Positions 57,394-64,000 of a stretch of DNA of 64,000 nt are shown in pieces. Numbering within the stretch: position 1 is the first letter of the stretch; each line of letters starts with the position of its first letter. The stretch spans positions 1,364,681-1,428,680 of the forward strand of contig NC_089179.1 in NCBI RefSeq assembly GCF_947507565.1. Direction: 5' to 3'. A model generated the notes under the pieces. It was not told where the DNA came from, did not search any database, and saw only the letters and a program-made list of their open reading frames with translations. This DNA is from Oscarella lobularis (lineage: Eukaryota > Porifera > Homoscleromorpha > Homosclerophorida > Oscarellidae). The position numbers and the translations under genes are program-made.

Positions 57394-58984
57394 ATGACAA
57401 CCTCCCGGAGAACTATGACGTCGTCGACGAGTTTGTTGTGCACGTACGTTGTTGTCGTTGTCGCTGTCGTGCTTCCTCCGGTCGATAGTTGCCCGGGATC
57501 GATAGGTTTCGTTATGCGACGCTTTCTTTACGTATTCGATCTTGCTTTTTGCAATAGCGTGCGTTTCGGAGCCGTTTCCAGCGCAAGGAGTGCGCTACGG
57601 CAGCGGCAACTGTCCAGGAGATACAGTTTCATTCGAATGCAATAACGGATTCATTTTGCACGGCTCGTCGAAACGCCTATGCCAAGAAAACGGTCAATGG
57701 AGCGGTCTCAACGTTACATGCGTGGGTAAGGAACGCCCCTTACTACTCCCTTTGTTCTTTCCGCCCACTTTGTTCCCGTCACGCAAAGAGAAGAGTAGGA
57801 GGGTCTCGCATTTGAACTCTATCTTTCCTAGAGGGTGGAAAGTACTGGGCATTTATAAATCAAAAAGACAGTAAGTGATAAATGACGTCATATTTTTTCA
57901 TCGACGACATTTTTTGTCTTGCAGATCCGTTCAAATGGCCCGACTACTATCCCAAATGTGGTGGCACGGTTCAATCTCCAATCGACATTTCGACAAACGA
58001 CGTTGTCGTCGATAAGAGCCTTCTAGATAATCCACTGCAGCTTAGCGACTTTGATTCTCTTCTGGCAACAACGTTCACGAATACTGGAAAGTCGCCGACC
58101 GTTGTGTTGGACGTTGAGAGTGGGCAGAAAACTCCTCAAATGACAGGCGGTCCGCTTGCCGATAGAACGTATACCATGCTGCAGTTTCACGTGCACTATG
58201 GTAGCACAAGCAATTTGGGATCAGAGCATACTATTGACGGAAAAGAATATGCTGGAGAAGTAAGTAATATACGTTGATTTAGATAGGATAGCTATATTGA
58301 TATTGCTCTCTGTCTATAGCTTCATATGGTGCATTGGAATAGTGACTGGTATAATAGCTCAGATGAGGCGATAAGTAGTCCCAAGGGTTTGTCCGTGCTA
58401 GGCCTTATGATTAAGGTAAGAAAGAACGAATAATGATATTTGATTCTAAACGTAGACTGCCTTCTGAAGGTCGGCGATTCGCATCCTGAAATTGAGAAGC
58501 TGAGTCGTCAGGTTCAACGAGTCGAATATGAAGGTTTGTTGGTTTTTGCGTCTCGTTGGAGTGGAATTTTTATCGCTTCTCTAGGATGGTCCATGTCTAT
58601 GGCTAACGTTCAGTTGTCTGCAATGCTACCGAAAAGCATGGACTACTACACATACACTGGATCGCTGACCACTCCTCCGTGTGATGAGACGGTCACGTGG
58701 ATTCTAATGAAAGAGCCCATCACTGTTTCTTCTGAACAGGTGAGATCGACCACTGTCAGGGGAATTTTCAACGTCGGTACCACATATTTTAGCTTGACGC
58801 GTTTCGCACTATTTTGCGTACGACAAATAGCTCTGACAAAGCAGAGCTAATGCAGAATAATTACCGCCCCCCTCAGCCACTCAACGGCCGTTCCGTCTAT
58901 CTTGTATCGTCTGGAGGTTACAAAGCTACGGTGGCAAGCGGTGTTCTATTTTTTATACTACTGGTTATTGGTTTTCTTTTGTAA
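57394..58984 (+). CDS. Extracellular alpha-carbonic anhydrase with N-terminal sushi domain
   Basis: The N-terminus [20 protein letters not shown] with [12 protein letters not shown] is a signal sequence. After an intron, one sushi/CCP module follows: [35 protein letters not shown] and [17 protein letters not shown], with the four expected cysteines. The alpha-CA domain comes next: [91 protein letters not shown] and [13 protein letters not shown]. The three zinc histidines (FHVHYG and ELHMVHW) are all present, so it should be active. It ends with a hydrophobic tail [17 protein letters not shown] (stop 58982-58984), a likely GPI signal or membrane anchor. It interconverts CO2 and bicarbonate at the cell surface; in sponges and other marine animals such enzymes are often linked to skeleton formation. 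Confidence 0.9.
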
Positions 58985-59553
58985 CTGTTTTTTAGCGGAG
59001 CACTTTTTGCATGTTCAACGGGTTTCTCTTTTGTGTTTTTTTCGAATAGTCTTTGGTTGACGCTGCGTTTGCGAAACTTGAAAGCGAAGAGTTCGTCAGG
59101 TACCTTGAAATAGGCGTGGTTTGACGCGCGTCCATGCGGACATGCATCACATTAGTCACATACTGCGCGCCCGACTTCCTTTGTGTTGCCCGTTCCATTT
59201 AACCTGAAAGCGAAAGCTTCTAGTTGATGGGGTGCGTACAGTCTAATGTCGTACGCATCCATATGTACTACGCTTAATCTAGCTCCGGTGGACACGAACC
59301 CACATCCGCTAATCTTATACCGGGTAACCGCTCGACAAATGTACTGTATAATAGTTAGCTCCACACACACACAATTATTATAAGGTCATGCACCGACGCC
59401 AGGAGTGGCTAATTGATTCAAGGTTACTGAATAATCAAGCTCGACGAGCGGAGGCGAACTCGAAGAGAAACCCCATGCAGAGTGTTCGGGTGCATGGTGA
59501 ATCGATTGTTCGAACTCCGCCCCTATACATGTACAGTATATGTATATAAAGCC
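58985..59553. other. Gene-free stretch downstream of the carbonic anhydrase
   Basis: No convincing gene is seen. A tRNA-like fragment (59281-59345, minus) has an A-box-like gtcgagcggtta and a B-box-like gggttcgtgtcc, but no matching acceptor stem. A TATA-like tatataaag lies near 59543. Confidence 0.4.
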
Positions 59554-59630
59554 TCTCGTTGAAGTGGAATTTTTATCGCTTCTCTATGGGATGGTCCAGC
59601 GGTGTTTTTAGCGGAACACTTTGTGTGCAT
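59554..59630 (+). pseudogene. Decayed fragment duplicate of the carbonic anhydrase gene
   Basis: The first half, tctcgttgaagtggaatttt followed by tatcgcttctct and gatggtcca, copies 58551-58594, which spans an intron end and exon start of the carbonic anhydrase. The acceptor ctag has become ctatg. The second half (gcggtgttt then tttagcggaacacttt) copies two pieces from 58937-59007, at the last exon and 3' UTR, with the material between removed. Because intron sequence is included, it arose by DNA duplication, not retroposition. Confidence 0.75.
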
Positions 59631-59791
59631 ACCTTTTTAGGTAGCGACCGGATGTCGGGGTGTCACGGTATGTGAAGCTCTCAACGACGGCCCTCAACGA
59701 CTCGGAGGAATGAAGCGAGTCGTCCGAACAAATCGACGTCCGCACTGCGTTTAGGTAATTTCCGGTAAATCAAATCAATCGCTCCTTCATC

Positions 59792-59800
59792 TATATAAAA
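59792..59800 (+). promoter_or_regulatory. TATA box of a small gene
   Basis: The sequence tatataaaa is followed 25-30 bp later by a plausible start site and then the small ORF at 59865. It is one of few clear TATA boxes in the window. Confidence 0.5.
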
Positions 59801-59864
59801 CCGTCAGTGTTTGTTCAAGACTGAGTCCACTGCCAGTGCCGGAGTGATCCGGAGTCCGCTATAT

Positions 59865-60050
59865 ATGATGTGTTGGATAGGATGTTTAAAGATTATAAAA
59901 CGGTGGATCTTTGCCAAGCCAGACCGTTCAGTGCAAGACAGTAAACAAATTCAAAACGATTATTTAGCGATGGCATTTCTTGAAATCTTGGACTGCCAAC
60001 AAGAAATACTGGACGACCAAAAACGTTTAATTCTTCAGGCAAAAAACTGA
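59865..60050 (+). CDS. Small 61-residue hypothetical protein
   Basis: I do not recognise this protein. The first ATG after the TATA box opens MMCWIGCLKIIKRWIFAKPD, RSVQDSKQIQNDYLAMAFLE and ILDCQQEILDDQKRLILQAK, ending at TGA 60048-60050. The N-terminal part is hydrophobic and basic, the C-terminal part a charged helix that could form a coiled coil. An AATAAA lies at 60101-60106. TATA box, ORF and poly(A) signal together form a complete small transcription unit, but no homology supports it. Confidence 0.4.
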   Translation: MMCWIGCLKIIKRWIFAKPDRSVQDSKQIQNDYLAMAFLEILDCQQEILDDQKRLILQAKN

Positions 60051-60100
60051 TTTTTTCAGTGACTCAATAATTTTAGTACATGGTACATGTGCTGTAGTAC

Positions 60101-60106
60101 AATAAA
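60101..60106 (+). terminator. AATAAA signal after the small ORF
   Basis: A canonical polyadenylation hexamer lies 51 bp downstream of the 61-residue ORF and 70 bp upstream of the NLE1 start codon. Confidence 0.45.
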
Positions 60107-60175
60107 TTTAGTGAAAAGAATCTTTCTCTAGTCTAGACTTACACGTGATGCATCACGTGGCGCGTACTGTAGGCA

Positions 60176-62659
60176 ATGGATCGCCCTAATGAAGAACGAC
60201 TTCTAGCTCAATTCTGCTCGGAAGACGGCGTGAAAGCCGGGTCTCCTTTTGATCTACCAATTGACTTGGTCGTCGACAAACTCCAGTCGCTGTGCAACGC
60301 AGTCTTAGCGAACGTAATCGACCGTTCTCTGCAGTTCGAGTTGTCGCCCTCCAATTCCCTCCTCTAAGGACGACCCCATACCGTACTTATTCTTCATCAA
60401 CGGCATCGAAATATCGGAAACGATTCGCGACGCCCTGAAGGACGGCGGCGAGAGCACGGAAAAGCTTCTCGAAATCGTCTACCAACCGCAGGCCGTCTTT
60501 CGCGTCCGAGCCGTGACGCGATGCACTAGCTCCCTCCCAGGCAAGCCAAGAGCCGAGACACGCGTCATCGCGATAACGTTTACGCTCTCACTCCAGGCCA
60601 CGCAGAAGCGGTCATAGCTGTAGCGTTTAGTCCAGACGGAAGGTGAAGTGAAGCCAAGACATTGCTTTCTGATTCGTTCAACAGTTGGCTAGACGGTTAG
60701 CTAGTGGGTCGGGAGACACTACGGTTCGTTTCTGGGATATCAATACGGAGACTCCAGAGTTCACTTGCAGAGGTAAAGGCAATGGTATATGGCGTGACCA
60801 AGTGGCGTGGAAATCGAAAGCAATTGTCTGGCTTTCGTACATCAGAGGTCAAGGAACACCTGGTGTGCTCGCCAACACGGTTGCGCCACTGTTGATACTT
60901 AGCTGCAGAGTGTGACTTTTTCAGGACACAATCACTGGATACTGTGTATTGCTTGGGCACCTGATGGTAAAAAACTCGCATCAGGATGCAAAAATAGCCA
61001 GGTGAGGAAAAACGAACGGATGACCAGTGACTAACAACGCCAAATTAAATAAATTAGTATACGGTGTTGAGTGCAGTTACTGCATAGGAACCTAACATTG
61101 TGTGTAGATTCGAGTCTGGGATCCTGTAACTGGAAAGCAAACCGGAAAGGCGTTGTCTGGACACAAGCAGTGGATAACGTGGCTTGCATGGGAACCACTG
61201 CACAGGTAGTGCCTTTCAAAGAAATGAAGAAATATTTTGATCGTCTACTGTGATATAGCAGTCCGGAATGTCGTCATCTTGCTAGTGCATCGAAAGTAAT
61301 TGCGTTTTTGTCTTCGGTCGTTTTGTATATGTCTTTGTGCCTTGAGGACGGGACAATTCGTATATGGGACGTGACGCTTGGATCAACCGTTCGAACGCTA
61401 TCAGGCCATACGATGTCTGTTACGTGCGTCAAGTGGGGTGGAGAAGGGCTACTCTACTCGTCATCGCAGGATCGAACTGTCAAAGTTTGGAGGCCATCGG
61501 ACGTAATAACGACGATAGTGGAACGTAGACGTAAACACCTGTTCTCTTCTAGGGGATTCTTTGTAGAACACTAACGGGTCACGCGCACTGGGTATATATA
61601 ACGAGTCCGGATTCTACATCGTCCTTACTTTTGACGTTTTCAGGTTAATACGTTAGCTTTGAATACGGATTATGCTCTAAGAACGGGTGCTTTTAATCCG
61701 GCCAAAAGAAACGAAGTGCCAAACGGAACGCGTATGAACGTTTGAACGAGAAGTGATTTACAAATAAATTGATCTGTTATATTATAGCTTCTGAACTTGG
61801 CAAGCTGGCATTGACACGGTATACAACGGAAAAGGTGTCAACATGATGGCTTGGTAGACTTGGAGTTGGCTTAATGTTTGGTATAAGGGCACGAAACCAG
61901 AGTTATTAGTGTCTGGTTCAGACGATTTTACCTTGTTTCTTTGGAATCCAAGTGAGAGCAAAAAGCCTATTGCTCGAATGACAGGTGAGCGTCTCCAAGT
62001 ATAATAACGTACATATGAGATGATTGCTTTTTTGATACAGGTCATCAGCAACTCATCAATGAGGTTCTGTTTTCACCCGACGGCCGAATAATTGCTAGCG
62101 CCTCGTTCGACAAGTCAATCAAATTGTGGGACGGCAAAACCGGAAAGTAAGAGAAACGTGAATAGTAGTTGGATGCTCCGCTATATTTGCAATGGAATCC
62201 AGGTTTCTTGCAGCGTTGAGAGGACATGTCGGTGCCGTTTACCAAGTAAGAAATGTGTGGTCGTTCTCCTTAGCAGATTGTATAGTTGAGTTCTATTTGA
62301 GATTGCCTGGTCGGCTGATAGTCGACTATTGTGCAGTGGCAGTGCAGACAGTACACTAAAAGTACAATCCTCTGTAACCAAATCCAACATTTCATTCAAA
62401 CGTTTTTGTCGGTCAAAAGATATGGGATATGAAGACAAAGAAATTAACGATGGATCTACCAGGTCACGCAGACGAGGTTTTATTTTCTAATTCAATCAAT
62501 CAAGCAATCTAACAAAAAGGTGAACAGGTTTTCTCTGTTGACTGGAATCCAGATGGAGAACGCGTTGTCAGTGGAGGACGAGACAAAGTCCTAAAGTTGT
62601 AAGCAAAGGAAGGTCTATTTGTAAAGTTTATCAGTGTACTTTGTAGATGGAGGCGGTAG
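60176..62659 (+). CDS. NLE1: Notchless/Rsa4 homologue, NLE domain plus WD40 propeller
   Basis: It starts [39 protein letters not shown] and CNAVLAN, then after a 55-bp intron [20 protein letters not shown] and [20 protein letters not shown], the NLE domain. A GC-AG intron (60542-60597) leads to the WD40 blades: [154 protein letters not shown] and [19 protein letters not shown], ending LWRR at 62657-62659. The order is exactly that of NLE1, the nuclear pre-60S factor that docks with the Rea1/MDN1 AAA ATPase. Many introns are about 50-90 bp. Confidence 0.93.
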
Positions 62660-62749
62660 TAACGCAGAAAAGAATAACATAATTTAGCGCGTCGCTCGTG
62701 TCACGTGAACTCCATTGTTTTGAGCGTGAACGTCTATCTCTCTCAAAAC

Positions 62750-64000
62750 ATGTGCGGCATTTGGGCCGTGTTCGGTGCAAAATCCGACGTAAAAGGACTC
62801 TGCTTGCACGCAATGAAGGTGGCTCATCGAGGTCCGGACGCATTCGCGATCGAGTCGATTCCCGCCTTTGCTCGCTCGTGTCTCGCCTTTTATCGCCTCG
62901 CCATCGTCGGCTTGTCGCTCGGCATGCAGCCGATGAAGCTCGCCGCTTATCCGCACCTCACGCTCATCTTCAACGGCGAGATCTACAACTGGAAGGAGCT
63001 CGGCGATCGCTACGATCTCCCGTACGAAAAGCACTCGGACGGCGAAGCCATTATTCATCTCTACGCTCGCTTCGGAGCGAGCGAGATGGCTCGGATGCTT
63101 GACGGAATCTTCGCCTTTTGCATTGTCGATACGAAGGAGAGAAAAGTCGTCTTGGGTCGAGACCTCTTCGGTATCAAACCACTATTCACATTTCAAAACG
63201 AAGGTAATCATTGAATAATTAGTTACTTAGAGAAATCAGGGTCTCTAAGTAGTAATCATATAATAGGAATGCTAGCACTATGTTCTGAAGTCAAAGGATT
63301 GATTGAACTGCCTGATAAAAAGGACGCCATAATTGATCACTTTCCTCCTGGTCACGTGCAATCTTTTGACGTCACCGAAGCCGGCGATGTCGTGCCTGGC
63401 GAAAAAACGCCGTTTCTTCGTATAGGAGAGAGCGACATATCTGATCTACCCACTAACGATCCATTGGCCAATATTCGAAATCTTCTCAAAGAGGCTGTGA
63501 AAAAGCGTCTCATGTCAGACCGACCCATTGGCTGCCTCCTATCCGGCGGACTCGACTCGAGCCTCGTCACAGCGCTATCTGTCGAATGCATGAAAGAACG
63601 CGACGCCAACTATCGCATTCCAACGTTCTGCATTGGACTCGAAGGAAGCGTAGACATCAAGGCGGCACGCATCACGGCCAAACACTTGGGCACGGATCAC
63701 CACGAAATCATCTTGACGCCTCGAGAAGGCTACGACGTCTTGCAAGACGTCATCTACTCGTTGGAAACGTTTGACATGATCGTCACTCGCGGCTCGATCC
63801 CCATGTATCTCATATCAAAGTACATAAGAGAGCATCTCGACACGCCCGTCATCATGTCCGGCGAAGGTTCCGACGAACTGTGTCAGGGCTACGAATGCTT
63901 TCGCGAATTCGCTTCCGCGTTCGATGCCGATTCGAAGTCGAGACGTTATCTGAAGGATCTTTACCTCTATGACGTTCTGAGGGTCGATCGGGTGACGTCG
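62750..64000 (+). CDS. ASNS: Asparagine synthetase (glutamine-hydrolysing), 5' part
   Basis: It starts MCGIWAVFGAKSDVKGLCLH (62750), with Cys2 as the glutaminase nucleophile. The class II amidotransferase domain continues with MKVAHRGPDAFAIES, YRLAIVGLSLGMQPMKL, LIFNGEIYNWKELGDRYDL, HSDGEAIIHLYARFG and LDGIFAFCIVDTKERKVVLG, RDLFGIKPLF. After one intron (about 63204-63267) exon 2 gives MLALCSEVKGL, the PP-loop DRPIGCLLSGGLDSSLVTAL, FCIGLEGSVDIKAARITAKH, HHEIILTPREGYDVLQDVIY, SLETFDMIVTRGSIPMYLIS and VIMSGEGSDELCQGYECFRE. The gene is cut by the window end. It makes asparagine from aspartate, ATP and glutamine. It follows NLE1 by 90 bp on the same strand. Confidence 0.95.

Noticed and set aside
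59281-59345. Possible tRNA gene on the minus strand (A-box-like and B-box-like motifs)
   Set aside because: The sequence ending cggagct has no complementary 5' acceptor arm and the T-arm lacks a base. At best it is a decayed tRNA-derived repeat.

Overview
This window is 64 kb of a very compact animal nuclear genome. About 29 protein genes lie on both strands, most of them broken by many short introns (commonly about 45-80 bp, GT-AG with a few GC-AG). Neighbouring coding regions are often only tens of bases apart. The gene set is metazoan: ATXN2, EIF4ENIF1, an EP400-type remodeller, SPRING1, PLGRKT, tafazzin, ANKFY1, a LIMK/TESK-type kinase, an ependymin-related protein and death-fold proteins. 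Compactness, tiny introns and this repertoire suggest an early-branching animal such as a (homoscleromorph) sponge; the species is an inference, not something the sequence states.

Layout. 1-9,200: the 5' end of an oxysterol-binding protein (-), a DJ-1/PfpI protein (+), serine/threonine dehydratase (-), a LIMK/TESK-like kinase (-), AAMP (-) and MOCS3/UBA4 (+). 9,254-21,824: one large minus-strand EP400/Domino-type gene with HSA, split SNF2 ATPase, SANT and Q-rich regions. 22,000-36,100: SIRT3 (-), EIF4ENIF1/4E-T (+), tafazzin (-), ataxin-2 (+), ANKRD13 (+), a PAXX-like gene (-), an MPLKIP/TTDN1-like gene (+) and an unknown minus-strand gene. 36,193-46,921: SVOP-like transporter (+), SBDS (-), RNFT E3 ligase (-), SPRING1 (+), a degenerate TBC-like protein (+), PLGRKT (-), an ependymin-related secreted protein (-) and PRORSD1 (+). 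47,061-64,000: ANKFY1 (+), a 756-bp foldback transposon with an apparent 8-bp target-site duplication, two tandem death-fold/Kelch genes (+), phosphoserine phosphatase (-), a sushi-carbonic anhydrase fusion (+), a decayed duplicate of part of it, a small TATA-driven gene, NLE1 (+) and the 5' part of asparagine synthetase (+, cut by the window end).

Most genes are unrelated housekeeping functions; their common feature is packing. Head-to-head start codons are 31 bp (AAMP/MOCS3), 42 bp (PAXX/MPLKIP) and 45 bp (PSPH/carbonic anhydrase) apart, and the RNFT and SPRING1 start codons overlap in a single CATG. SPRING1 and the next same-strand gene are separated by 5 bp. Some functional echoes exist: EIF4ENIF1 and ATXN2 both act in mRNA storage and decay, and SBDS and NLE1 both act in 60S ribosome maturation.

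The most unusual content is at 52-56 kb. Two adjacent paralogue-like genes there pair an N-terminal CARD/death-like helical domain with a C-terminal Kelch propeller, directly beside a foldback element. This is a candidate lineage-specific innate-sensing or adaptor family. Exon boundaries were read by eye from splice signals and homology recalled from known families; gene starts and small exons are the least certain parts.
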